Below are positions 28,040 through 35,843 of a stretch of 64,000 nt of DNA, one piece after another; position 1 is the first letter of the stretch; each line of letters starts with the position of its first letter. The DNA is taken from positions 7,192,001 through 7,256,000 of the forward strand of contig NZ_JBBOCA010000001.1 of assembly GCF_038002225.1 (NCBI RefSeq), read 5' to 3'. Position numbers and translations under genes: made by a program. The DNA comes from Paenibacillus sp. FSL R7-0204. Lineage in GTDB: Bacteria; Bacillota; Bacilli; Paenibacillales; Paenibacillaceae. Under the pieces are notes generated by a model, which was not told the origin of the DNA, did not search any database, and saw only the letters and a program-made list of their open reading frames with translations.

Positions 28040-28390
28040 AGCATCCCCATTGTGATCGGTTTTCCGACCAATTCCCGCCCCCGCACCTCCGCCGCACTGA
28101 ATGTAGTCGGTTTTCCGACCTTATCCGGCCCGCACGTCCCTGCCTCTCCGAATGTAGTCGGTTTTTCGACCTTATCCGGCCCACACGCCTCTGCCACACC
28201 GAATGTGGTCGGTTTTCCGACCTTATCCGGCCCGCACGTCCCTGCCTCACCGAATGTAGTCGGTTTTCTGACCTTATCCGGCCCGCACGTCCCTGCCTCA
28301 CCGAATGTAGTCGGTTTTCTGACCTTATCCGGCCCGCACTCCCCCGCCGCACCGAATGTAGTCGGTTTTTCGACCTTATCCGGCCCAGAT
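28040..28390. repeat. 51-bp tandem repeat array B (seven units)
   Basis: The core GTAGTCGG-type motif begins at 28052, 28103, 28154, 28205, 28256, 28307 and 28358, exactly 51 bp apart. Each unit has a GTCGG-TTTT-CCGAC hairpin; variants TTCGAC and CTGAC keep pairing by shift or G-U wobble. Between cores is CTTATCCGGCCCGCACG followed by a more variable segment. The outer units are the most divergent. A 17-residue peptide repeat is open in one minus-strand frame, but I see no ribosome site or family for it. Confidence 0.95.
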
Positions 28391-28494
28391 GACCACGCGC
28401 TGTCCATGGGTTCGGTGAAATGAACGAAGTCATTCCTATTACTGAATAAGAATATAGTCATCCCGCCGATGCTCCAAGACACTTTTCCCCAACT

Positions 28495-28514
28495 TTATGC
28501 ACAACTTATACACA
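28495..28514 (+). promoter_or_regulatory. pair of perfect DnaA boxes
   Basis: TTATGCACA (28495-28503) and TTATACACA (28506-28514), both exact matches to TTATNCACA, lie in the same orientation 11 bp apart. They are in the gap between array B and the LuxR gene terminator. No dnaA or dnaN gene is nearby, so this is not oriC as seen here. Confidence 0.6.
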
Positions 28515-28543
28515 TCGGACGAAAATCATAATTTCCTAATCAA

Positions 28544-28576
28544 CAAAAAATCCCCTTTCGCTGGAAAGGGGATTTC
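28544..28576. terminator. rho-independent terminator after the LuxR-type gene
   Basis: AAATCCCCTTTC (28548-28559) pairs with GAAAGGGGATTT (28564-28575) around GCTG. T-rich sequence lies on the minus-strand exit. Confidence 0.85.
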
Positions 28577-28623
28577 ATTTCTCTGAAATAAGCGAATTAA
28601 TTATCGCAGCCTCAGGAGGGCTT

Positions 28624-30843
28624 TCAGGACATCTCGATACGTTCGGAATCGAATATTCTTTTGTAGACCAGAGCTATGATCTGTGAACGGTCCGTTACGT
28701 CCATTTTATTAAAAATGCGGCTTAGATGATTCTTGACGGTATGCTCGCTGATAAACAAGGCGCTGGCAATCTCCTTATTCGTCTTGCCCAGAATAATCAG
28801 CTCCAGCACTTCCTCCTCGCGCGGTGAGATTCCCCATTCCTCCTTGGGCGTCTTTAGCGCTGTACTGTTCAGCAGCTTCCCTGCCGACACACCTCTTTTG
28901 GCGGGCATCGCTTCCGAGCGGCTGCGCAAAAAGGATTGGAAGGTATTACGCGGCTCACTGTATAGCTCCCCAACCACATGGTCATCCAGATAGAAGCGCG
29001 AGGGGTTCAGCCACTCCAGATCCGTGTCCGCCAGCAGCTCCTTGTCCGCGCCTTTGCCTGCATGATGAAGCACCAGCACGAGCAGTTGGGCAGTGACAGA
29101 GACCGAAGGCTTATTGATCTCAAAATAGAACGAAGCAAACTGGTCCACCTGCTTCAGCAAAGAAAGCTCCTCCGGGTAGAATCCGTACCCATGCAGGAAT
29201 TCCAGCCTGAACGGAGCCAGCAGCGCAGCCGTTCTCATCTGTTCTGACTCCCGCTCCGGCAGCCCTGTATAACGGGCAAGCTCATACGCCATAGCAGAAG
29301 CCTCTGCCGACAGGCGGTGCAGCTCGGGATTATTGAGCTGGAGATAATGAAGCGTCTGAGCGGTGAAGACCCCTGCCTGCTTCATATGTCTGGCTTCTTT
29401 CTCGAACAGACGGATCGAAGTACTCGCCAGACTGGCGAGACAGCCGGTTAAGGACAGCCACTCCTCAGCTTCGCTGCGGCGTCTGAAGCCAACAGACAGA
29501 ATGCCCTTGAATACCTTCTCGGCAATCAGCGGACATTCGAGCAAGACCTGCCCCTCCACCTCCCCGTTGATGACCGCAGAAGAGAGAAATGCCTGCGAGG
29601 AGTACCTGGACTGGAGGTCCTGGACATACGGCGCAATCTCCTCCGGCCTCCACCCCTTGGCGTAATGGGTATCCGCGGTCTGCTCCTCGAAGAATACGAG
29701 TACCGATGACGGGAAGAACGGCATGCCCATAATCATATCCAGCAGACCGGTGCCCAGCTCCTGGGTGGATGCGGCCTGCGGCAGCAGGCGGGCAGCTTCC
29801 TTCAAACGCAGGGTGGCCTCCCTGCGCAGGGCTTCACGCTGCACCAGCTGTTCTCCCCGTCCGGATAAGCCCAGGAGCGCAGTAACATTCTGCTCATACT
29901 GGGCATAGTCCTGTATCAGGCGGCTCTTCCCAAAGCCCACAGCGAGCAGCAATGCTCTCTTCCCGCTGTGAATTCTCACCGGATAGCATGATAAATATTC
30001 CGGCTGCGTCATCCCGCGCTGGGTGAAGAATAACGATCTTGAATCTTGGGCAACGCTCTGCCAGTGCCTGGGCTCCATGCCCAGAACTGCCTGTCCCAGA
30101 AAACCGTCTCCTTGCTGGAACCCGGCATTCATGAGGAGTCCTGCTTCTTTGCCGGCAGAATATTTCACCTTGAACTGGCCGGCCTCCTCCTCTTGGGCAA
30201 AGGCATACAGCTCTGCAGCAGATAACGTACCGGCCATCTGCTGCAGCACAACCTCTATCTTCAGGAACTCACTCTCCAGATTGGATAACAGCTGAGAAAT
30301 CAGCAGCCCCCGTCTCTGTTCCAGCGGCTTCACTGCGCACCCCGCCAGCAATTTGGAGAGCACATTCCCGAGCACACTCAATTTCCCCCTGATGCTGGCG
30401 ATGCCTTCCCTGCTAAGCTCAGGCATGACGGCCAGTACATCCTTCAGCATCTCATAGTCGGGGTGATTCCGCATCTTGGCCTCGAACGCCTGCAGCACAA
30501 GCCCGCGGGTGCCTTCTTCCATATATAAGCCGGACCATAAATAGTACGTCTGTCCATAGTCAGGAACCAGCGGACTGACCACATACTTCAGCCCCGGGAC
30601 CCACTCCTCAAGTACGGCAGGATATGATAAGGGGCCCAATCTAAGCAATGCAGGCTCGAAGGGCCGCTCTATGACCTGTAAAGATTTAAACATCTTCTGA
30701 TAGAATATTCCGGACAGCGTTGGGCGGGTAACCACATTCCCGGCCTGATCCGTAAGCACAAGCGCCTGACCCGTAGCAGAGCCGAACGTATCCTGGAGCT
30801 CTTGAATTTCTCCCATCAGTGAATCGGGTATAACTACTTTCAT
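28624..30843 (-). CDS. LuxR-type transcriptional regulator with large sensory N-terminus
   Basis: 739 residues, with AGGTGATGGG before the ATG. The C-terminal LuxR/FixJ helix-turn-helix is textbook (about 675-735: ISPREEEVLELIILGKTNKEIASALFISEHTVKNHLSRIFNKM). The N-terminal ~160 residues (IQELQDTFGSATGQALVLTDQAGNVVTRP) look like a PocR-type small-molecule sensor. The middle contains a GAF-like region. There is no transmembrane helix, receiver domain or MalT-type ATPase. The ligand is unknown. It reads alone, with a terminator behind it and the IclR gene 165 bp ahead. Confidence 0.83.
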   Translation of the reverse strand: MKVVIPDSLMGEIQELQDTFGSATGQALVLTDQAGNVVTRPTLSGIFYQKMFKSLQVIERPFEPALLRLGPLSYPAVLEEWVPGLKYVVSPLVPDYGQTYYLWSGLYMEEGTRGLVLQAFEAKMRNHPDYEMLKDVLAVMPELSREGIASIRGKLSVLGNVLSKLLAGCAVKPLEQRRGLLISQLLSNLESEFLKIEVVLQQMAGTLSAAELYAFAQEEEAGQFKVKYSAGKEAGLLMNAGFQQGDGFLGQAVLGMEPRHWQSVAQDSRSLFFTQRGMTQPEYLSCYPVRIHSGKRALLLAVGFGKSRLIQDYAQYEQNVTALLGLSGRGEQLVQREALRREATLRLKEAARLLPQAASTQELGTGLLDMIMGMPFFPSSVLVFFEEQTADTHYAKGWRPEEIAPYVQDLQSRYSSQAFLSSAVINGEVEGQVLLECPLIAEKVFKGILSVGFRRRSEAEEWLSLTGCLASLASTSIRLFEKEARHMKQAGVFTAQTLHYLQLNNPELHRLSAEASAMAYELARYTGLPERESEQMRTAALLAPFRLEFLHGYGFYPEELSLLKQVDQFASFYFEINKPSVSVTAQLLVLVLHHAGKGADKELLADTDLEWLNPSRFYLDDHVVGELYSEPRNTFQSFLRSRSEAMPAKRGVSAGKLLNSTALKTPKEEWGISPREEEVLELIILGKTNKEIASALFISEHTVKNHLSRIFNKMDVTDRSQIIALVYKRIFDSERIEMS

Positions 30844-31008
30844 CCCATCACCTCGTGCACTGGATTCCTCTTATTTCTTCAATCTCAATTTAGCTAATCA
30901 TTACTAATGATAGTTCATTTTAACTAGATATACAATGAAAGTCGAAGGCTGAATAGCCTGTATTTCCTAAAGTTTTCCTGCACGAATCTGCTGCCGGAGG
31001 CCTCCAGC

Positions 31009-31761
31009 TCAGCCCATCATTAGGCCCATTTCAGCAGCGGCCTCAGCCAGAATGACAGCATATTCCTCCAGAGTCTCAAGCGACAGACGGCTGACCGGGC
31101 CGGACAGCGAGAGCGCTGCTACCACACCCCCGGCCCGGCCGGCGATGGGCACAGCTACGGCTGCCGCTCCCGGCTCCCGTTCCTCGAAGCTGGTTGCATA
31201 GCCGCAGCGGGTAATCTCCTTCAGCTGCTCCAGATACTGGCTGCGGTCTACGCTGTCCGGCCATGCGGGGTCGGCCAGCAGCCGGACCTGCACTTCCGGC
31301 GGCGCGTAAGCAGCCAGCACCTTGCTGGATGCGCCTACCGAGAGCGGCAGCCTTGCGCCGATCTGTGCTACCCGGCGGATAGCCTGGCGGCTCTGCACCG
31401 CCTGAATGCGCACACGCTCCAGATTGTCGCGCAGATACAGGCTGACCGTCTCGCCCAGGCGGTCGCGCAGCCGCTCCATGGCGGGCAGCAGAAGCACCGC
31501 AGGCTCGTTCAGCGTCGGAAGATGTGTCGACAGCTCCCAGATGCGGATACCCAGGCGGTATTTGTCCGTCCCCTCGTCCCGCTGCAGGAAGCCCTTCTCC
31601 TCCAGTGTAGTCAACAGACGGTGCACTGTGCTTTTATGCAGGCCAATCTTCGCAGAGATCTCCGTCAGACTAAGGTCGTAATCATCATTATCCTGAGTAA
31701 AGCACAGTAATATATCCAGCGCACGTTCTACGGCGCGTACAGTCAGCTTCCGGTCTTCCAC
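31009..31761 (-). CDS. IclR family transcriptional regulator
   Basis: 250 residues from a GTG start with GGGGAG upstream. N-terminal winged helix: AVERALDILLCFTQ, LSLTEISAKIGLHKSTVHRLLTTLEEKGFL. The C-terminal GAF-like effector domain (about 80-245) ends in the usual SLSGPVSRLSLETLEEYAVIL region. IclR proteins control catabolic genes for aromatic or organic acids. No catabolic operon is beside it, so its target is unknown. The intergenic stretch to the LuxR gene (30844-31008) has AT-rich promoter-like sequence but no clear terminator. Confidence 0.92.
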   Translation of the reverse strand: MEDRKLTVRAVERALDILLCFTQDNDDYDLSLTEISAKIGLHKSTVHRLLTTLEEKGFLQRDEGTDKYRLGIRIWELSTHLPTLNEPAVLLLPAMERLRDRLGETVSLYLRDNLERVRIQAVQSRQAIRRVAQIGARLPLSVGASSKVLAAYAPPEVQVRLLADPAWPDSVDRSQYLEQLKEITRCGYATSFEEREPGAAAVAVPIAGRAGGVVAALSLSGPVSRLSLETLEEYAVILAEAAAEMGLMMG

Positions 31762-31920
31762 CCCGATCTCCCCTTCACATGTTTCACCTATTGAAACCCG
31801 GTTACATAATTATTAAGATATCCCTATCTTAGTGCAAAAGCCTAAATAAAGTCCAGCAGATTCCGTATCCATAATCAGCCGTCCGCAGTTTACAGTTACA
31901 TTACAAAAGAACCATTTCCA

Positions 31921-31949
31921 TTGACTTTGTAAGGGCATAAATTTACGAT
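31921..31949 (+). promoter_or_regulatory. sigma-A promoter for the alpha/beta hydrolase gene
   Basis: TTGACT (31921-31926) and TACGAT (31944-31949) are 17 bp apart, about 55 bp before the start codon. Confidence 0.5.
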
Positions 31950-32004
31950 TAAATATATGAACTATTCATGCTCTGAATCTTGAAATTTTTCAGGAGGGGA
32001 CCTT

Positions 32005-33045
32005 ATGAATCTGGCAACTAGTCATCCCGGCGCGCCGGTCTCCCGTATCCCTAACGAGGATAAGTCCGCTTCGTCAACCTTAATTCCGATTCGGATGATA
32101 CGCGTCAAGCACGTCATTGTGGCATTGCTGTTATCCGTATTCTTCTTCTTTGTATTCTGCTTCATCGCCCTGCATGCCTATATCGCCTGGGTACTCTCGA
32201 ACCCTACCGTAGCCCCACTCTACTCCAATCCTTATCAGGCCAAGGGGCTAGCCTACGAGGATATCAGCTTCCCTGCCAAGGACGGCAGCCGGATGATGGA
32301 GGGATGGTATATTCCTTCCAAGGGAGCTACCAAAACCATTATTTTTAGTCACGGCTACGGCGCGAACCGCGAAGAGAGCTGGGTTCCCATGTATGATCTG
32401 GCCCACTATGCGCACAGCCTGAGATTCAATGTCGTCATGTTCGACTACGGCTTCGCCTCCAAGACCGACAGGGATATCGCAACTGGCGGCAAAAAGGAAT
32501 CCCAGCAGCTGCTCGGAGCCATTGAGTTCGCCAAGGAGCAGGGGGCAGACCAGATTGTGGTCTGGGGCTTCTCGATGGGCGCAGGTACCGCCCTGCAGGC
32601 AGGACTTGTAACCAAAGATGTGGATGCTATGATTCTCGACAGCACCTTCCTGCTGGAGCCGGACACCCTGTACCATAATATTAAGCAGAACATCAATCTT
32701 CCCCGCCAGCCTTCGCTGGAGATTATGGAGATGCTCTTCCCGGTGCTGAACGGCACAGGACTGAATCAGATTCCTTATTCCAAGGTCAAATCGGAGGATT
32801 ATCCGTTCCCGGTGCTGTTCATGCACGGCACTAAGGACGATAAGGCACCTTATCCGATTGCCGAGGAACTGGCGGCGAACCAGAGCAATCCGTATTCGGA
32901 TTCATGGATCGTGGAGAACAGCCATCATGAGCTGCTGTTCCGCGAGCATCCGCGTGAGTATCTGCGGCGGGTATCCGCTTTTCTCGGGAATGTACAGCTG
33001 GCCCAGATCAGCGGGAGCCACAGCAATCCAACCGCAAGCAAATAA
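32005..33045 (+). CDS. membrane-anchored alpha/beta hydrolase
   Basis: 346 residues, with AGGAGGGG before the ATG. A polar N-terminus is followed by one membrane helix (about 36-62), so the catalytic domain is probably extracellular. The hydrolase core has FSHGYGANREES (oxyanion region), the nucleophile elbow GFSMGAGTA with Ser190, an acidic HGTKDDKAPYP and the catalytic His in ENSHHELLF. It resembles YqkD/bem46-type proteins of Gram-positive bacteria. Substrate unknown; an ester or peptide bond is likely. It is monocistronic. Confidence 0.86.
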   Translation: MNLATSHPGAPVSRIPNEDKSASSTLIPIRMIRVKHVIVALLLSVFFFFVFCFIALHAYIAWVLSNPTVAPLYSNPYQAKGLAYEDISFPAKDGSRMMEGWYIPSKGATKTIIFSHGYGANREESWVPMYDLAHYAHSLRFNVVMFDYGFASKTDRDIATGGKKESQQLLGAIEFAKEQGADQIVVWGFSMGAGTALQAGLVTKDVDAMILDSTFLLEPDTLYHNIKQNINLPRQPSLEIMEMLFPVLNGTGLNQIPYSKVKSEDYPFPVLFMHGTKDDKAPYPIAEELAANQSNPYSDSWIVENSHHELLFREHPREYLRRVSAFLGNVQLAQISGSHSNPTASK

Positions 33046-33063
33046 GCTTCTTATCGTTACCCT

Positions 33064-33113
33064 AAGGCATGTGCAGATGTATCTTGTGATACATTCTGTG
33101 CATGCCTTTTTAC
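33064..33113. terminator. rho-independent terminator after the alpha/beta hydrolase gene
   Basis: AAGGCATGTGCAGA and TCTGTGCATGCCTTTTT form a long imperfect stem enclosing TGTATC/GATACA, followed by T residues. Confidence 0.85.
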
Positions 33114-33232
33114 TGTGCGTGGCGCTAGGACCTTCAGTCCACCGCATTTCCCCGCACAGGCTAGTCTCATAAGCTGTTCCTCTCCCGCATATAATGGACC
33201 GATGAAACTTTAGGACGGGAGGACTACATGTC

Positions 33233-34420
33233 ATGCCATATGTATTCGTTGCACCGCCGCCAGTACAGATTCTAGGGGAAATCGCCTTCTGGAAAAAACA
33301 GGAGAAGGAGCATGCCGAGGTTCTAATCCAGATCATCCCACGCCTGGAGGAGCCTTATGTGAAGCTGCTGGAGGACTGGGCCATTGTATTCCTGGCTACA
33401 GAACAGGCAGCCCAGCATCTGCTTTCCACTCCGCAGGCACCGAACACTGGCGGTCCCGGGAGTCCATCCGCCGAAGCCGGGCGGCTGCTGCACACCGCCT
33501 GCGACCAATCCGCCGAATTCATCAGGCACCTGAAGGCCATGAAGGAGGCCAGCGCCGCCGTCAATGCCTTCCCCCTGGCGGGAATCACGCTGCTGCACTT
33601 CATCCGGGAGTCTGAATACTTCCTCGCTGTGCTGGCCGCCCTGACCCCTGCGGACTACGGGCCCGGGATGCTGCGGATGAATCCGCCGGAGCAGGCTGAA
33701 GCCGCGCCTTCACCCGATCCGGCTGCAAGCGGAGAAAGTCTTCAGGGAACAGGAAGCTTCGCAGTTCCGTTATGGGAAGCCCGCGAGGCAGGCCCGGTTC
33801 CCATTGGCGGGCATACGCTTCCCCCTCTGCCTTATGCTTATAATGCACTGGAGCCGTATATTGACGAGAAGACGATGATCATCCATCACGACAAGCATCA
33901 CCAAAGCTATGTAGACGGCCTGAACAAGGCGGAGAACAAGCTGGCGGAAGCGCGCCTGAGTGGCGACTTCGATCTGGTGAAGCATTGGGAGCGGGAGCTT
34001 GCTTTCAATGGGGCCGGACACTATCTGCATACTATCTTCTGGAAGGTCATGTCCCCGCAAGGAGGCGGCCGGCCCTCCGGCGCCCTGCTGGACGCCATAG
34101 AACGCAGCTTCGGAAGCTATGAAGCCTTCAAGGCCCAGTTCACTGAGGCCGCGGGTAAAGTCGAGGGCGGCGGATGGGCCCTCTTGGTCTGGAGCCCGCG
34201 CAGCCGCAGACTGGAGATTCTGACGGCTGAGAAGCATCAGAACCTGTCCCAATGGGATGTCGTTCCGCTGCTGGCACTCGATGTATGGGAGCATGCTTAC
34301 TACCTTAAGCATCAGAACAACCGCGCCGATTACATCCAGGACTGGTGGAGAGTCGTGAACTGGCCTTATGTCGCCGAGCGCTACGGTGCCGCCCGCAAGC
34401 TCGTCTGGGAGCCTTTCTAA
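33233..34420 (+). CDS. sodF: superoxide dismutase SodF-like with helical N-terminal domain
   Basis: 395 residues, with GGGAGGA 9 nt before the ATG at 33233. Residues about 190-395 are a complete Fe/Mn superoxide dismutase with metal ligands His218, His266, Asp350 and His354 ([24 protein letters not shown]). Wording such as LPPLPYAYNALEPYI and LEILTAEKHQNLSQWDV matches B. subtilis SodF rather than SodA. Residues about 10-140 are helical and resemble a DUF2935-like bundle (ILGEIAFWKKQEKEHAEVL), followed by a Pro/Ala-rich linker. This N-terminus is longer than that of B. subtilis SodF. A sodA gene lies 4 kb away. Confidence 0.87.
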   Translation: MPYVFVAPPPVQILGEIAFWKKQEKEHAEVLIQIIPRLEEPYVKLLEDWAIVFLATEQAAQHLLSTPQAPNTGGPGSPSAEAGRLLHTACDQSAEFIRHLKAMKEASAAVNAFPLAGITLLHFIRESEYFLAVLAALTPADYGPGMLRMNPPEQAEAAPSPDPAASGESLQGTGSFAVPLWEAREAGPVPIGGHTLPPLPYAYNALEPYIDEKTMIIHHDKHHQSYVDGLNKAENKLAEARLSGDFDLVKHWERELAFNGAGHYLHTIFWKVMSPQGGGRPSGALLDAIERSFGSYEAFKAQFTEAAGKVEGGGWALLVWSPRSRRLEILTAEKHQNLSQWDVVPLLALDVWEHAYYLKHQNNRADYIQDWWRVVNWPYVAERYGAARKLVWEPF

Positions 34421-34425
34421 GGCTC

Positions 34426-34770
34426 TACGGTGTCTTCGGTTTTTCGCACATTCTGATGGATTTGTCCCTTTCATAGCGGCTTTCTGTGTATCTATATCTA
34501 TGGTCAATTCTGAGGGTATTCACTCTCACTAACCGCTTGTTTGAAGCAGCATTGTTGCACTTTTTGCAGGATTTTTCTAGAAATATGACTGGTTGCGGTG
34601 TATTGTTGCATCATTTGCAGGAATTTAGGTGCTTATAGCAAGTTAGCGCTGCATTTGTTGCATTTCGTGCAGGATTTCCGCATAGGGCGCTTCTGTCGGG
34701 CGGCATTGTTGCACTTCTTGCAGGATTTTTCTAAATTTATTAGAAGCTGTGGCGTGTTGCCCCACGCATC
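34426..34770. repeat. 51-bp period array C (four to five units) plus a solitary core
   Basis: GTTGCA cores start at 34554, 34605, 34657 and 34708 (steps of 51, 52, 51), with a weak fifth near 34756. Each of the four conserves TGCA-N5-TGCAGG with different loops: CTTTT, TCATT, TTTCG, CTTCT. The sequence between cores is largely dissimilar. Near 34430 a lone CTTCGGTTTTTCGCACATT resembles the core of arrays A and B. This 400-bp gap holds no gene. Confidence 0.75.
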
Positions 34771-34781
34771 CCCCGCGCAAA

Positions 34782-34820
34782 TAAGCCCGCCGCCACTGTC
34801 GAAGTGGCAGGCGGGCTTTT
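34782..34820. terminator. terminator after folE
   Basis: AAGCCCGCCGCCACT pairs perfectly with AGTGGC-AGGCGGGCTT (one bulge) and is followed by TTTT. It serves the leftward folE gene and possibly sodF. Confidence 0.85.
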
Positions 34821-34826
34821 CCGTTC

Positions 34827-35420
34827 CTATTCCTTGATCAAGGCCAGGAATTCGGCCCTTGCCGCAGCGTCCTCACGGAACGAGCCGCGGGTGGCCATCG
34901 TAACCGTCTTACTGCCCGGCTTCTTCACGCCCCGGGCACACATGCACAAATGCTCCCCTTCGACTACCACCATGACACCGTGCGGATTCAGCACCTCGGT
35001 CATGATGTCGGCGATCTGGGCCGTGATACGCTCCTGCACCTGTAACCGGCGGCTGACCGCTTCTACAAGCCGGGCCAGCTTGCTGAGTCCGGCAATACGG
35101 CCGCTTGGCACATAGCCGATATGCACCTTGCCGAAGAATGGAGCCATGTGATGCTCGCATTGGCTATAATAGACAATATCCTTCACAATAACCAGTTCCT
35201 CATGAGACTCGTCGAAGGTTACGCCCAGCGCTTCGCGCGGATCAATGGAATAACCGCCGAAGATCTCTTCATACATCCGGGTCACTCTGGCCGGTGTTTC
35301 GAGCAAGCCTTCGCGGCTGGTATCCTCACCGATTAATTCCAGAATCTTCTCTACATGATACTCAATCTGCTCCCGGTTTACAGAAACCTTCCCGTTCTTG
35401 TACTCCTTGATGCCCCCCAT
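34827..35420 (-). CDS. folE: GTP cyclohydrolase I
   Basis: 197 residues from the ATG at 35420 (GGGGGAG 5 nt upstream). It is the zinc-dependent type IA enzyme: Zn ligands Cys88 and His91 in [19 protein letters not shown] and a Cys at 159/161 in [29 protein letters not shown] and [11 protein letters not shown] are also conserved. It makes 7,8-dihydroneopterin triphosphate, the first step of folate (and possibly queuosine) synthesis. A queuosine enzyme, queG, lies three genes upstream, but the genes between suggest coincidence rather than an operon. Confidence 0.97.
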   Translation of the reverse strand: MGGIKEYKNGKVSVNREQIEYHVEKILELIGEDTSREGLLETPARVTRMYEEIFGGYSIDPREALGVTFDESHEELVIVKDIVYYSQCEHHMAPFFGKVHIGYVPSGRIAGLSKLARLVEAVSRRLQVQERITAQIADIMTEVLNPHGVMVVVEGEHLCMCARGVKKPGSKTVTMATRGSFREDAAARAEFLALIKE

Positions 35421-35484
35421 GAAAACTCCCCCTTCCACACCTGCAGCTGACTCTTATCTATTTCATACAATCATCATTATTACA

Positions 35485-35730
35485 TTACTTCTTGCGGGAA
35501 TTTCCTTTGCCCGCAGCAGGACGCCCCGGCGGGTTACCGTTCTTCATCATCTGCTGGGCACGCTGCATTTGCTTCCCGTTCAGGTTATACCCCATTTGCT
35601 TGGCAACCTTCTGCAGCATTTCAGGATCATTCTGCATCGTTGTCATCTGTCTGCGCAGATAATACACACCGATGAAGAAACCGCCGATCAGACCTACCAC
35701 AAGCGTAATAATAGGCAATGCAATATTCAT
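35485..35730 (-). CDS. YneF family (UPF0154) membrane protein
   Basis: 81 residues from the ATG at 35730 (AAGGTGGA about 6 nt upstream). One N-terminal membrane helix (about 3-24) is followed by the family signature YYLRRQMTTMQNDPEMLQKVAKQMGYN and a basic, disordered tail. The function of YneF proteins is unknown. It stands 113 bp from queG and 64 bp from folE. Confidence 0.87.
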   Translation of the reverse strand: MNIALPIITLVVGLIGGFFIGVYYLRRQMTTMQNDPEMLQKVAKQMGYNLNGKQMQRAQQMMKNGNPPGRPAAGKGNSRKK

Positions 35731-35843
35731 CTGTAATCCACCTTTGTACTCTATTGTCTGGCGATAACCCTGTTCAGGCACGCGAATCTATCATAGCATT
35801 TCAACAACTGGACAGCAATTGGCAAATCCCGCTGCCAGCCGGT

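Noticed and set aside
28040..28390. CRISPR array
   Set aside because: Units are contiguous 51-bp copies with no unique spacers of constant length, and no cas genes are present.
27982..28482. 166-codon frame with seven 17-residue repeats (GPDKV-KPTTF)
   Set aside because: It follows automatically from a 51-bp array without stop codons in one frame. It lacks a ribosome site and recognisable domains, and the opposite strand also has a repeating open frame.
28495..28514. Chromosomal origin of replication
   Set aside because: Only two DnaA boxes, no AT-rich unwinding region, and no dnaA, dnaN, recF or gyr genes.
34545..34770. CRISPR-like array in array C
   Set aside because: Cores are only ~15 bp, imperfect, and there are no cas genes or leader; a decayed tandem repeat explains it as well.
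34598..34837. 79-codon frame with LLHF-QDF repeats in array C
   Set aside because: Periodic shadow of the repeat array and terminator, without gene-like start.
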